A DNA stretch of 64,000 nt from the NCBI RefSeq assembly GCF_003315295.1, contig NZ_QNRI01000002.1, forward strand, positions 186,001 through 250,000, given 5' to 3'. The notes beneath the pieces are model-generated. The model did not search any database and was not told the DNA's origin. It saw only the letters and a program-made list of their open reading frames with translations. The position numbers were made by a program, and so were the translations under genes. Below, piece after piece: positions 1 through 8,195 of the stretch (its first letter is position 1; every line of letters starts with the position of its first letter). Source of the stretch: Paraliobacillus ryukyuensis (GTDB lineage Bacteria > Bacillota > Bacilli > Bacillales > Amphibacillaceae).

Positions 1-2
1 TA

Positions 3-530
3 TTTTTTTCTTTTGTTGGATTAGGGATTCTAGGTATCTTTCCTGCTACGATAGCGACGTTGGGGGTAGTGAGAAGTTGGTTAAAAGGGAATACAGATGT
101 GAAGATTTGGTCAACTTTTAAACAAATTTATAAACAAGAGTTTAAATATGCCAATACCCTTGGGTTGATATTAGTGATTGCTGGTATATTGCTATATTTT
201 AATTTTATTATCATTCAACAAGCGCAAGGTGAGTTTCCTTTCGTAATACCATTTTTATTTTATTTTGTGTTATTTTTATACTTATGCATTGTTATTTGGT
301 CCTTTCCTTTAACTGCTCATAATTATGCTTCCGTTTTTCAGCAACTCAAAAACGCATTAATTCTTGGTATCACAAAAATACATATTACGATAATCCTAAT
401 ACTATTATTGTTTTCTATCACATATTTTTCTTTAGATTATCCAGTTTTATTACTATTTTTCACCTTTGGTTTACTAGGATTGGCATGGATGTGGTTTACA
501 TTCCGGGTTTTCGTAAAAATATTTAAATAG
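3..530 (+). CDS. YesL-like DUF624 membrane protein, 5' end cut by window edge
   Basis: The frame is open from the first bases of the window, so the true start lies upstream; the TTG at position 60 is internal. The visible 175 residues begin with a hydrophobic stretch containing the GIFPAT motif followed by VVRSWLKGNTD, which is the N-terminal signature of the DUF624/YesL family (YesL is about 210 residues, so roughly 25-35 residues are missing). At least four further membrane segments follow. In Bacillus, YesL relatives sit with sugar-utilisation genes, but no function is established. No upstream context is available. It ends just before a bidirectional hairpin. Confidence 0.75.
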   Translation, partial: FFSFVGLGILGIFPATIATLGVVRSWLKGNTDVKIWSTFKQIYKQEFKYANTLGLILVIAGILLYFNFIIIQQAQGEFPFVIPFLFYFVLFLYLCIVIWSFPLTAHNYASVFQQLKNALILGITKIHITIILILLLFSITYFSLDYPVLLLFFTFGLLGLAWMWFTFRVFVKIFK

Positions 531-560
531 AAGGATAGCTTAGTAGGCTATCCTTCTTAT
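531..560. terminator. Bidirectional terminator between convergent genes
   Basis: The arms AAGGATAGC (531-539) and GCTATCCTT (547-555) form a perfect 9-bp stem, followed by a T-rich run on the plus strand. It lies between the convergent yesL-like and yjbQ-like genes. Confidence 0.7.
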
Positions 561-565
561 TTTAC

Positions 566-967
566 CTAATCAGCAATTACCTTCACATGATATTTTCGAT
601 TGCGTGGACCATCAAACTCACAGAAATAAACCCCTTGCCATGTGCCTAATATTAGCTTACCGTCTGACAAAATTAACGTCTGAGCGTGTCCTACTGTACT
701 TGTCTTTAAGTGAGCCGCAGTATTTCCTTCCATATGCAAATCTTTCGGATGATTCCATGGATAAACTTCATCTAAACGACGCAAAAAGTCTGTTTTTACA
801 TCTGGATCCGCATTTTCATTAACAGTTATGCCGGCTGTAGTATGCATCGATGATACGATGACGATTCCATTTGTTAATTGGTTTTCACGCAACCAACTGC
901 TTAATCCTGACGTAATGTCAATCATTTGATCATGGCTATTTGTTCGTACGCTAAATGTCTTTTCCAC
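566..967 (-). CDS. YjbQ/YugU family protein (UPF0047)
   Basis: The 133-residue product spans the full UPF0047 fold. Diagnostic segments are [19 protein letters not shown] near residue 40, the [11 protein letters not shown] motif near 78 and the C-terminal [16 protein letters not shown]. Family members were annotated as secondary thiamine-phosphate synthases because some complement thiE mutants, but the physiological role is unsettled. It is predicted to be cytosolic. The start is GTG at 967, preceded by AAGGAAA. It is monocistronic and convergent with the yesL-like gene. Confidence 0.85.
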   Translation of the reverse strand: MEKTFSVRTNSHDQMIDITSGLSSWLRENQLTNGIVIVSSMHTTAGITVNENADPDVKTDFLRRLDEVYPWNHPKDLHMEGNTAAHLKTSTVGHAQTLILSDGKLILGTWQGVYFCEFDGPRNRKYHVKVIAD

Positions 968-1073
968 TTTCCTTCCATCCTTTCAATAGTAATTTTTTCT
1001 ATATTTTTATTCTACTAAAAATAGCTTATATGTTAAAATTTTAGTACTTAATGTAACTTGAGGAGGAAAGGGA

Positions 1074-1454
1074 ATGACAAGAAAAGCGATTCAAACAAAG
1101 GAAGCACCACAAGCAATTGGTCCATATTCACAAGCAATTGATCTTGGAGATCTCGTCTTGGTATCAGGCCAAATACCGTTAAATCCCAAAACAATGGAAG
1201 TTGTTGAAGGAGATATCGAAACACAAACCAATCAAGTGATGCACAATCTTGACGCAATTTTACGTGAAGCGGGATTAACTTTTGAGCATGTAGCAAAATT
1301 TACGATTTACATTACGAATATGGATGACTTCGCTAAAATAAATGAAGCATATGCAAAATTCTTAACAGAACCTTTCCCTGCGCGAGCAACAGTGGAAGTA
1401 AGTAGCTTGCCTAAAGGGGTAGCTGTTGAAATGGATGTTATTGCTAAAAGATAG
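1074..1454 (+). CDS. ridA: RidA family enamine/imine deaminase
   Basis: The 126-residue protein matches the RidA/YabJ/YjgF family over its whole length. It shows the N-terminal EAPQAIGPYSQAI motif, the VSGQIPLNP segment near residue 30, the FPARATVEVSSLPKG motif (containing the catalytic Arg) near residue 101, and a terminal VEMDVIA. The family hydrolyses reactive 2-aminoacrylate-type enamines released by PLP enzymes. The start ATG follows a strong GAGGAGGAAAGGG site. It is probably monocistronic, being followed by a terminator-like hairpin. Confidence 0.9.
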   Translation: MTRKAIQTKEAPQAIGPYSQAIDLGDLVLVSGQIPLNPKTMEVVEGDIETQTNQVMHNLDAILREAGLTFEHVAKFTIYITNMDDFAKINEAYAKFLTEPFPARATVEVSSLPKGVAVEMDVIAKR

Positions 1455-1467
1455 CTATGAAGATGAT

Positions 1468-1515
1468 GCAACTAAAACCAACTTGCACAAGGGGTGTTTT
1501 GGTTGCTTTATTATT
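1468..1515 (+). terminator. Terminator after ridA
   Basis: The arms GCAACTAAAAC (1468-1478) and GTTTTGGTTGC (1496-1506) pair with one wobble, followed by TTTATTATT. Confidence 0.6.
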
Positions 1516-1708
1516 ATGTAATAATAGGTGATTATGATTAATTAGCCTTGGGTATAGAGTGAAGATAAAGATGACAAAATTTATAAAAAGAGTAATTCAT
1601 AATAGCAATTTCCCTAACATAATATAGTAACAATAGAGTTATGTGGTATAATTTAATCTCACATAGTGAATTTTGATAGAATTAGTAAAAAAGGAGAAAG
1701 AACATATA

Positions 1709-2617
1709 ATGAAAAGAATCCAATTACTTGTTGTCGCGATTATTATTGCTGTTTTAGGCTTTTCTTCTCAAGTCTTCGCTAGCACCGGGGATAATGAGGG
1801 AAGTATTAATGAAAAAAACGGTCTTCCGCGAGTAGTTTATGGTGATGCGTTATCAGAAGCTCAAAAAGAGCAAGTAAGAGAATTATTAGATGTTACTGAT
1901 GTCAATTCTATTACGGAATATACGGTTACCGGTGAGGACTTAGCTAACTATATTGGTGGCGATCCGAGTTCAAACATGTATTCTTCCGCCAAAATTACGA
2001 AAAAAAATGATGGATTCGGTTTAGTTATTAACATTGTCAATGATGAAAATATAACCGAAGTAACGAAGGAAATGTATGCGAATGCGTTGTTGACAGCAGG
2101 GGTTGAAAATGCTGAGGTAGATGTTGCTTCTCCTGTGAAAGTTAGTGGTCACTCTGCATTAACAGGCATTTATAAAGCATTTAACGTCGATGGTGAATCT
2201 TTGAATCAAGATCGAATGGAAGTTGCCAATGAAGAATTAGAAATAGCTACTGATCTTGCTACAGAAGAAGGGGTAGACCAACAGAAAGTTAGTGAATTAT
2301 TAACGGAAATAAAGCAAAAAATTGCAGAACAAGATCCAGTTTCAAAAGAAGAAGTGGAACAAATTGTGCAAGAGCAAATTGATCGGTTGAACATTAATCT
2401 TAGTCAAGAAGACATAGATGCATTAATTAATCTGTTTGATAAAATGCGTAATATTAATATTGACTTTGATAATGTGACAAGCCAATTAGAGGATATTGCA
2501 AGTGATATAAAAAATAAAATATCAGATGTAACAAGTGACCCGGGTTTTTGGGAAGGAGTTAAGAACTTTTTTGTTCGTCTCATCGATGGTTTGAAAAATA
2601 TCTTTGCTTCAGAATAG
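1709..2617 (+). CDS. Secreted DUF1002 protein, YpuA-like
   Basis: The 302-residue product resembles B. subtilis YpuA (DUF1002). The start is ATG 1709, preceded by AAAGGAGAAAG; a GTG 36 nt upstream in frame has no good site. Residues 1-24 form a signal peptide (MKRIQLL, hydrophobic core, then VFA). The DUF1002 core follows, with the markers VVYGDALSEAQK, TVTGEDLANYI and VNIEV-like repeats around residues 30-180. The C-terminal 120 residues are charged and helical, consistent with coiled coil, and end in an amphipathic segment. Molecular function is unknown. The next gene starts 33 nt downstream and is probably co-transcribed. Confidence 0.8.
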   Translation: MKRIQLLVVAIIIAVLGFSSQVFASTGDNEGSINEKNGLPRVVYGDALSEAQKEQVRELLDVTDVNSITEYTVTGEDLANYIGGDPSSNMYSSAKITKKNDGFGLVINIVNDENITEVTKEMYANALLTAGVENAEVDVASPVKVSGHSALTGIYKAFNVDGESLNQDRMEVANEELEIATDLATEEGVDQQKVSELLTEIKQKIAEQDPVSKEEVEQIVQEQIDRLNINLSQEDIDALINLFDKMRNINIDFDNVTSQLEDIASDIKNKISDVTSDPGFWEGVKNFFVRLIDGLKNIFASE

Positions 2618-2650
2618 TCTCTTTCGCCGGCTAGTTGGGGGTGATGAAAA

Positions 2651-2995
2651 ATGAAAATTTTTCGATATATAGTAATTATTCTATCCGTCGTCTTAATTGG
2701 CATAATGAGTTACTTTGGGGTTATTTTATATCAAGATTTTACGGCGGTTGATAGTAACCAATCTCAGGTAAAAGATGAAGAGCAGACCGAGCAAGGTGAT
2801 AGTGAAGAAACGCAACAAGTGACCGAATTATCTGAAGAGAAGTTTGAAAATAGTGAAGCTGAAAATCTCAATCCTTTTGGAGATTCAACCCCTCAACAAC
2901 AATTAACCGATAAAGATTATCAGAATTACATTCATCAAATGTCGCACCAACAAGTCGAAGCAGAAGAAAAAGCATTTATTAATAGAAAAGAATAA
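2651..2995 (+). CDS. Small membrane-anchored acidic protein, DUF6241-like
   Basis: The 114-residue protein has one N-terminal membrane segment (residues 5-27), a highly acidic Glu/Gln-rich linker (about 38-72) and a short conserved-looking tail with NPFG near residue 75 and YIHQMSHQQVEAEEK. From memory, that tail resembles the DUF6241 signature in bacilli, where HQKV is usually followed by a KWG segment; here the protein stops soon after, so it may be a short form. A GGGGGTGATG ribosome site precedes the ATG. It probably forms an operon with the DUF1002 gene, suggesting a shared envelope role, which is inference. Confidence 0.6.
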   Translation: MKIFRYIVIILSVVLIGIMSYFGVILYQDFTAVDSNQSQVKDEEQTEQGDSEETQQVTELSEEKFENSEAENLNPFGDSTPQQQLTDKDYQNYIHQMSHQQVEAEEKAFINRKE

Positions 2996-2997
2996 AC

Positions 2998-3035
2998 AAA
3001 AACACGTGCTAATCCCTAGACCTGCACGTGTTTTT
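2998..3035. terminator. Bidirectional terminator
   Basis: AAAAACACGTGC (2998-3009) pairs perfectly with GCACGTGTTTTT (3024-3035). The T-run on the plus strand and A-run upstream make it usable by both convergent operons. Confidence 0.85.
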
Positions 3036-3039
3036 AATG

Positions 3040-4263
3040 TTAGCTAGAATATTTTTTGGTAAGTTGGAACCGCTGTTGTCTTGCTAAGTATAATGCTAAC
3101 CCGCAGAAAAACAGCAGTAGGCTTGTGACAATGAACACCGAGCTGTATCCAAATCCACCTGCTAAATATCCACCTAAGATTGGTCCGATTACATTACCGA
3201 AGAAGCGTAAACTTGTGTTATATCCCAATACTTCACCTTGCATAGCGATTGGTGCTTCTTGTCTAATATACGCTACCCGGACAGGGATAATACCGCCAAT
3301 GGTTAAGCCTAACAAAAATCGTAGTACCACAAGCTGCCATATATTTGAGACAAATCCACCTGGGAAATAAAAAATAGCTGCACAAAATAATAGGATAGTT
3401 AATATTTTTATATAGCCAACACGATCAGCAATTTTTCCCCAATTCCTCGCCATTAATAAATTTCCTAAACCAGCAGCGGAAAAAGTAATGCCGGAGAATA
3501 AGGCAATATTTTCTTGACCGTGTAAATCACTAACATATAGAGAGAGAATAGGTTGGATACTGAAGTTAGCAATTTGAATAAATATCGATACGAGCATTAC
3601 CATTACTAACATAGGATGTCGGATAATATGTGCAAGCACTTCTTTACTTGTAAAGCTTGAAGGTTGCCCAGCTTCAACAAGGGTCGCTTTCTCTTTGACC
3701 CCTATCAGCACTAAAACACTTGAAATAACTAGTATAATGGATAACCAGCGAAAACTAGTAGCATATCCGATGGTATCAGCGATTATTCCTCCGAATAATG
3801 GCCCCATTAATGTTCCAGTAACACTACCTGTTTGGAGTGTTCCTAACACTTTGCCAGCAATCTTTTTCGGTGTCTGCGTAGAGATTAATGCTTGCGACAT
3901 GGAAATAAATCCGGTAAAAATCCCCATAAATAGTCGTAAGAAAAATAATTGCCAGACAGACGTAACAAACCCCATTAGAAGTATGCTGATTCCTAAACCA
4001 AAAGCTAAGATAACTAGAATGTTTTTTCGTCCATAGCGATCACCAATTTTCCCCCAAATAGGAGAAAAAATAAAAGCAGCAACATAAGTTACTCCAAATG
4101 TTAATCCAGACCAATTTTGTACAAAGGAATCGGAGAAATCTCCTAACGTTTCGATGTAAAGCGATAGAAAAGGTAATACCATTGTGATACTACCAGCAAT
4201 AAAAAAGTTAGTTATCCACATAATAAACAGATTTTGATTAATGGAACTATTATCTTGATTCAT
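3040..4263 (-). CDS. MFS drug/proton antiporter family efflux protein
   Basis: The 407-residue protein has 12 predicted membrane helices and the major facilitator motif A (GKIGDRYGRKNI) in loop 2-3. The helix-5 region GTLMGPLFGGIIAD matches motif C of exporters, so efflux is likely. It resembles the MdtG/YfmO-type multidrug transporters of bacilli; the substrate cannot be read from sequence. The start ATG 4263 is preceded by GAAAGAAGTG. It is transcribed toward the DUF1002 operon and separated from the upstream phn operon by a terminator, so it appears monocistronic. Confidence 0.8.
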   Translation of the reverse strand: MNQDNSSINQNLFIMWITNFFIAGSITMVLPFLSLYIETLGDFSDSFVQNWSGLTFGVTYVAAFIFSPIWGKIGDRYGRKNILVILAFGLGISILLMGFVTSVWQLFFLRLFMGIFTGFISMSQALISTQTPKKIAGKVLGTLQTGSVTGTLMGPLFGGIIADTIGYATSFRWLSIILVISSVLVLIGVKEKATLVEAGQPSSFTSKEVLAHIIRHPMLVMVMLVSIFIQIANFSIQPILSLYVSDLHGQENIALFSGITFSAAGLGNLLMARNWGKIADRVGYIKILTILLFCAAIFYFPGGFVSNIWQLVVLRFLLGLTIGGIIPVRVAYIRQEAPIAMQGEVLGYNTSLRFFGNVIGPILGGYLAGGFGYSSVFIVTSLLLFFCGLALYLARQQRFQLTKKYSS

Positions 4264-4364
4264 TCAAAACACTTCTTTCGGTGTGCGTATATTTCGGTTC
4301 ACTAAATATATATCATAGCTCAATAATTCTTATTTTTAAAGTGTTTTGCAAAAAAATGAACCAA

Positions 4365-4403
4365 GAAAAAAACCAATGGCTACCCATCAGCGCCATTGGT
4401 TTT
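4365..4403 (-). terminator. Terminator of the phn operon
   Basis: On the minus strand, AAAACCAATGGC and GCCATTGGTTTT form a perfect 12-bp stem (arms 4369-4380 and 4392-4403), followed by more T residues just after phnE2. Confidence 0.85.
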
Positions 4404-4413
4404 CAATAGTAAC

Positions 4414-5211
4414 TTAAACAAGTCTTTTTCGGATAAAGCTAGAAATTTGATCAATGATCGTAACTACGACAATGATAACAAGTAAAATCATACCAACTTC
4501 TTCCCAATTACGGTTTAAGTAAGCGAAAGTGATTAGTGTACCAATACCACCCGCACCAACAACACCTAAAACAGAAGAAGCGCGAACATCGATTTCAAAT
4601 CGATAAATCGCATAAGATAGGAATTCAGGTAGAACTTGTGGGAAAATACCATAAAATAGAATTTGTAGTTTATTCGCTCCGCTAGACTCCAATGATTCGA
4701 TTATTTTCATATCAATTGATTCAATTACTTCGGAATATAGTTTCCCAAGCATTCCAGTAGATCCAACTGAGATAGCTAGTACACCAGCAAATGGATTTGG
4801 ACCAACAGCAGCTACGAATATAATTGCTAATAGTACTTCAGGAAACGCTCGCACTGCTCCAAGAATCCACATACCAATTTGATTTACAATGCGACTTTTA
4901 ACAATATTGGATGCACATAAAAATGCTAAAGGAATAGCAATAATAGCAGCTGCTAGTGAGCCAGTATATGCGATAAAAACAGTTTCAATCATTTTCAGCA
5001 TAATAGAACCAGTTTCTTGGAAAGCAGGATCAAAAAAGCGTGGAATAATTCGGTCAAAGTTTTCAATGGTGCGCATACTAAAGATTTTGGACCATTCAAT
5101 ATTCACACTAGCAAATGTCCACACATAGATAGCGATGATGGCGATTACGCTTATCAGACGCTTTACTAATTTAAGATTATTTTTTGGTTTGGCGGGGATA
5201 TTCGCTTTCAT
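4414..5211 (-). CDS. phnE: Phosphonate-type ABC transporter permease (second PhnE)
   Basis: The 265-residue inner-membrane permease has about six helices and the binding-protein-dependent permease EAA loop (SSGANKLQILFYGIFPQ near residue 180), which docks on the ATPase. C-terminal VGAGGIGTLI is typical of PhnE. It pairs with the preceding PhnE paralogue to form a heterodimeric channel. The ATG overlaps the TAA of the upstream permease by one base (TAATG), indicating translational coupling. It is the last gene of phnD-phnC-phnE-phnE. Confidence 0.9.
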   Translation of the reverse strand: MKANIPAKPKNNLKLVKRLISVIAIIAIYVWTFASVNIEWSKIFSMRTIENFDRIIPRFFDPAFQETGSIMLKMIETVFIAYTGSLAAAIIAIPLAFLCASNIVKSRIVNQIGMWILGAVRAFPEVLLAIIFVAAVGPNPFAGVLAISVGSTGMLGKLYSEVIESIDMKIIESLESSGANKLQILFYGIFPQVLPEFLSYAIYRFEIDVRASSVLGVVGAGGIGTLITFAYLNRNWEEVGMILLVIIVVVTIIDQISSFIRKRLV

Positions 5212-6014
5212 TATACAAGCCCCTCCCTTAATTTACTACTAATGTAATCGATGATTACCACAACAACAAAAATAATAATTACAATGGTCATAACAGCAGG
5301 ATAATTCAAGAAGTTAATTTGCGTGTTAATGAGCTGGCCGACACCACCAGCCCCAACTAATCCTAACACTACGGAAGCGCGAATGTTTACTTCAAATACG
5401 TACAAACCAAATGAAATGAATTGCGGTAATACTTGTGGAACCACAGCATACCAGATAATTTGCAATGTATTACCACCAGAAGCTTTTATCGCCTCAGATG
5501 GATTCATATCTATCGATTCAATTGTTTCACTCATTAATTTCACTAATATACCGATAGCAAAGATAATAAGAGCGATAATACCAGAAAATACACCAATTCC
5601 AAATAGCCCGACAAATACCACAGCAAGTACAATATCTGGAACTGTACGAATAATGTTTAAGATAAATCGCATGGTATTATATAAATATTTATTCGTCGTA
5701 ATATTTCTAGCTGTTAATAGGCAGAAAGGGATGCTAATTAACGTCGCTATAGTACTGGATATAATCGCCATATGGATAGTTTCAAACAATTTACTCCAAA
5801 CTTGTTGCGCATAACTCCAGTCTGGTGGAAAAAACCTTCCAACTAATTCTGTAACATTACCAATCTTTAAGAAAAAGTTTACGATAAATGATTCAGTTTG
5901 GATGGAACTAATCAGATAAAAACCAATAATCCCAACCAGGGCGAGTGTAATGGTTAGCTTTGTTTTCGTAGGATATAAGCTTTTAGGAACATATTTTTCA
6001 TTAGGATTCGACAT
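5211..6014 (-). CDS. phnE: Phosphonate-type ABC transporter permease (first PhnE)
   Basis: The 267-residue permease shows the same architecture as its downstream paralogue: N-terminal cytosolic tail, about six helices, EAA loop ASGGNTLQIIWYAVVPQ and VGAGGVGQLI. I place the start at ATG 6014 because it follows GAGGAGG at 8-nt spacing; a start at 6071 would add a hydrophilic 19-residue extension deep inside phnC. Even so it overlaps the 3' end of phnC by 14 nt, implying coupling. The cargo could be phosphonate, phosphite or a phosphate ester. Confidence 0.9.
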   Translation of the reverse strand: MSNPNEKYVPKSLYPTKTKLTITLALVGIIGFYLISSIQTESFIVNFFLKIGNVTELVGRFFPPDWSYAQQVWSKLFETIHMAIISSTIATLISIPFCLLTARNITTNKYLYNTMRFILNIIRTVPDIVLAVVFVGLFGIGVFSGIIALIIFAIGILVKLMSETIESIDMNPSEAIKASGGNTLQIIWYAVVPQVLPQFISFGLYVFEVNIRASVVLGLVGAGGVGQLINTQINFLNYPAVMTIVIIIFVVVVIIDYISSKLREGLV

Positions 6015-6783
6015 CTTCCTTGCCTCCTCGCATATCCTCTTCACGAATGGAGCGACCATAGATTTCTTCAAATGTGCCTTCGTTCACCTTTGAGGCTGGG
6101 CCATCATAAACAACTTCACCATCTCGCATACCAATGATACGATCAGCATATTCCATCGCCATATCGATAAAGTGAAGGTTAACAATGGTTGTAATGTTAT
6201 CTTCACGATTAATTTGCTTCAAATAAGTCATTACTTGATGGGAAGTAGGTGGATCAAGACTTGCTACTGGTTCATCGGCAAGAATAACATTTGGTTGTTG
6301 GGTTAGCACGCGTGCAATACTAACACGCTGTTGTTGCCCACCACTTAATTCATCCGCTCGACTATACAATTTATTTTCAATATTTACACGTTTTAAATTT
6401 TCGTAAGCTAGTTCTATATCTTCTGTCGGATACATATTAAAAATACTTCTTAATGTACTTGTATAACCGAGACGACCTGCGATGACATTTTTAAGTACGG
6501 TTGAACGATGGACTAAATTATAACTTTGGAAGATCATGCCTATTTTTTTACGTAATTCCCGCAAATCTCTTCCTTTATATTGGAGTATGTCTTCGCCTTC
6601 TACATGTAACTCGCCGGCTGTAGGTGTTACTAATCGGTTAATACTTCGAATAAAAGTAGATTTACCTGCTCCAGACAAGCCAACAATAACGACAAATTCC
6701 CCTTTGTTAATTTTAATGTTAATATTTTTAAGCCCCTGCGTACCGTTAGGATAGGTAAGAGAAAGATTTTTAAATTCTATCAT
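6001..6783 (-). CDS. phnC: Phosphonate-type ABC transporter ATP-binding protein
   Basis: The 260-residue ATPase has Walker A (GLSGAGKST, about residues 35-43), Q-loop (GMIFQSYNLV), signature LSGGQQQR near 145, Walker B (VILADEPVASLD) and an H-loop (NLHFIDMA). The Q-S-Y-N-L-V segment and RLGY are typical of PhnC. It powers the two PhnE permeases. It is separated from phnD by 109 nt containing a perfect hairpin, so it is probably expressed at a lower level than the binding protein. The last bases overlap phnE1. Confidence 0.92.
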   Translation of the reverse strand: MIEFKNLSLTYPNGTQGLKNINIKINKGEFVVIVGLSGAGKSTFIRSINRLVTPTAGELHVEGEDILQYKGRDLRELRKKIGMIFQSYNLVHRSTVLKNVIAGRLGYTSTLRSIFNMYPTEDIELAYENLKRVNIENKLYSRADELSGGQQQRVSIARVLTQQPNVILADEPVASLDPPTSHQVMTYLKQINREDNITTIVNLHFIDMAMEYADRIIGMRDGEVVYDGPASKVNEGTFEEIYGRSIREEDMRGGKEDVES

Positions 6784-6833
6784 AATTAAAACCTCGCCAT
6801 TTTCTATTTAGAATTTGTATGTAACATTGGAAA

Positions 6834-6861
6834 ACAGGAGAGAATCTTAGTTCTCTCCTGT
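6834..6861 (-). terminator. Intercistronic hairpin between phnD and phnC
   Basis: ACAGGAGAGAA (6834-6844) pairs perfectly with TTCTCTCCTGT (6851-6861), an 11-bp stem with a 6-nt loop. There is no clean U-run on the minus strand, so it may be an attenuator or an mRNA 3'-end stabiliser that keeps phnD in excess. Confidence 0.6.
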
Positions 6862-6892
6862 AGAACAACAGCATATTTAATTGTACGTTAAA

Positions 6893-7795
6893 TTACATAT
6901 CATCGATGGAAATGTCATCACTGAACATTTCATATGTTTCACGAACCACATCATATTCGCTATCCTCAGCTTCGATGATCGCATCCCAATTGTATACTTC
7001 ATTCATGATTTTGATCATTTCCTCATCATTATTAAAGCTTAGGAATGTATCTTTAATTTTTTGTTGTAATTCATCGTCTAATTCTTTTGTAACAGAGATT
7101 GTATCATTAGGGATTTCATCTGTGTATTGTAAAACTTTAAGTTTGTCCATGATATCTGGATATTCTTCCTTTAAATCAGAACGAACATCATCAAATGTAG
7201 TCGCTACGTCTGCTTCACCATTGTAAACAGCTATTGCAGAGTTGTCATGACCACCTGTTTGAACAGAATCACCAAAGAATTCAGTTTCCGGATCACTCAC
7301 ATCGAATTTATTAGCGATTTGTGCTGCAGGGAATAAGTATCCGCTAGTAGACGTAGGATCGCCGTACGCCCAAGTTTTACCTTCTAAGTCAGCAAGGCTT
7401 TTGATACCAGAATCAGCTTGAACAAGATATTGTGCTTTGTATGTACCGCTACCGTAACGTTCAGACTTAAGAATTACTTCGACACCATGTTCTTGGTTTG
7501 CTAAAACATAACCAAAAGCAGGAATGAAACCAATTTGTACTTCGTTCGTACCCATTGCTTCAACTAAAGCAGTGTAGTTAGTCATTACTCGACCTTCAAC
7601 TTCTTTGCCTATTTCTTCACCAAGTTTATCAGCAAGTGGTTGAACAGTATCTGCAATTGTTTCAGAGTCTTGAGATGGAACAAATCCGATCACTAATTTA
7701 TCTGGATTTCCCTCGCTACCGTTACTAGAGCCACATGCCGCTAAAACTGAAACAGCCATTACTGCGACAAAAATGCTAGCAAATATTTTTTTCAT
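6893..7795 (-). CDS. phnD: Phosphonate-type ABC transporter substrate-binding lipoprotein
   Basis: The 300-residue protein carries a lipoprotein signal peptide ending in the lipobox LAAC (Cys 21), so it is anchored outside the membrane. The body matches the PhnD family: LVIGFVPSQDSETIAD at the mature N-terminus, IGFIPAFGYVLA near 105, the YGDPTSTSGYLFPA ligand-loop motif near 155 and TFDDVRSDL near 210. It captures the oxyanion for the PhnCE transporter. It is the first gene of the operon, with the start ATG after AGGGGGATAT. Confidence 0.92.
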   Translation of the reverse strand: MKKIFASIFVAVMAVSVLAACGSSNGSEGNPDKLVIGFVPSQDSETIADTVQPLADKLGEEIGKEVEGRVMTNYTALVEAMGTNEVQIGFIPAFGYVLANQEHGVEVILKSERYGSGTYKAQYLVQADSGIKSLADLEGKTWAYGDPTSTSGYLFPAAQIANKFDVSDPETEFFGDSVQTGGHDNSAIAVYNGEADVATTFDDVRSDLKEEYPDIMDKLKVLQYTDEIPNDTISVTKELDDELQQKIKDTFLSFNNDEEMIKIMNEVYNWDAIIEAEDSEYDVVRETYEMFSDDISIDDM

Positions 7796-8195
7796 TTCTT
7801 ATATCCCCCTAATCAATTTTGATTACAGTCCCATTATGCAGGAATTATATAAATTATACTAGATATTTTACATTTTTTTAATAAAAAATTAACGTTTTTT
7901 TAAATATTTCAGTTTTGAAAAGTGATAATGTTCGGAATTTGCGATTCATATGTAGAAAAATCATATATAAAGCGGCCGTAAAAAGTGGAAAAACGTTGAA
8001 AATACGAATATTGTATAATAACTCAAATCAAAAGGAATTGTTTAAGGTGAATTTACAATCTCCAATTTATGTATAACAAAAAATTGCTAATAACCGTGGA
8101 TATGTGGCAAGATAGAAATTAGGATACGATGTGAATTGCTCTCGAAAGTGTTAAAATAGATTAAGATGTGTTAGGAATAAAATAGGGGTGAGAAC
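7796..8195. other. 400-bp intergenic region between phnD and helD
   Basis: This divergent spacer holds the candidate phnD promoter at its left end and a TATAAT (8014-8019) on the plus strand without a convincing -35. The only plus-strand reading frames are a few codons long. I see no RNA structure or repeat. Confidence 0.5.
7853..7905 (-). promoter_or_regulatory. Candidate phnD promoter with weak Pho-box-like repeats
   Basis: On the minus strand a TATAAT -10 hexamer (7853-7858) has no matching -35 hexamer. Just upstream, around 7878-7895, are two imperfect TTAA-containing repeats (TTAATT and TTAAAA) with an 11-nt period, which loosely resemble PhoP boxes. The region is extremely AT-rich, so this is weak evidence. 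Confidence 0.3.

Noticed and set aside
3056-4036. Long plus-strand frames antisense to the MFS gene
   Set aside because: They lack ribosome sites and follow the codon pattern of the opposite-strand transporter, whose motifs are unambiguous.
8040-8095. Nine-codon GTG frame after AAGGAATTG in the phnD-helD spacer
   Set aside because: Too short, no recognisable leader-peptide context and no attenuator hairpin downstream.
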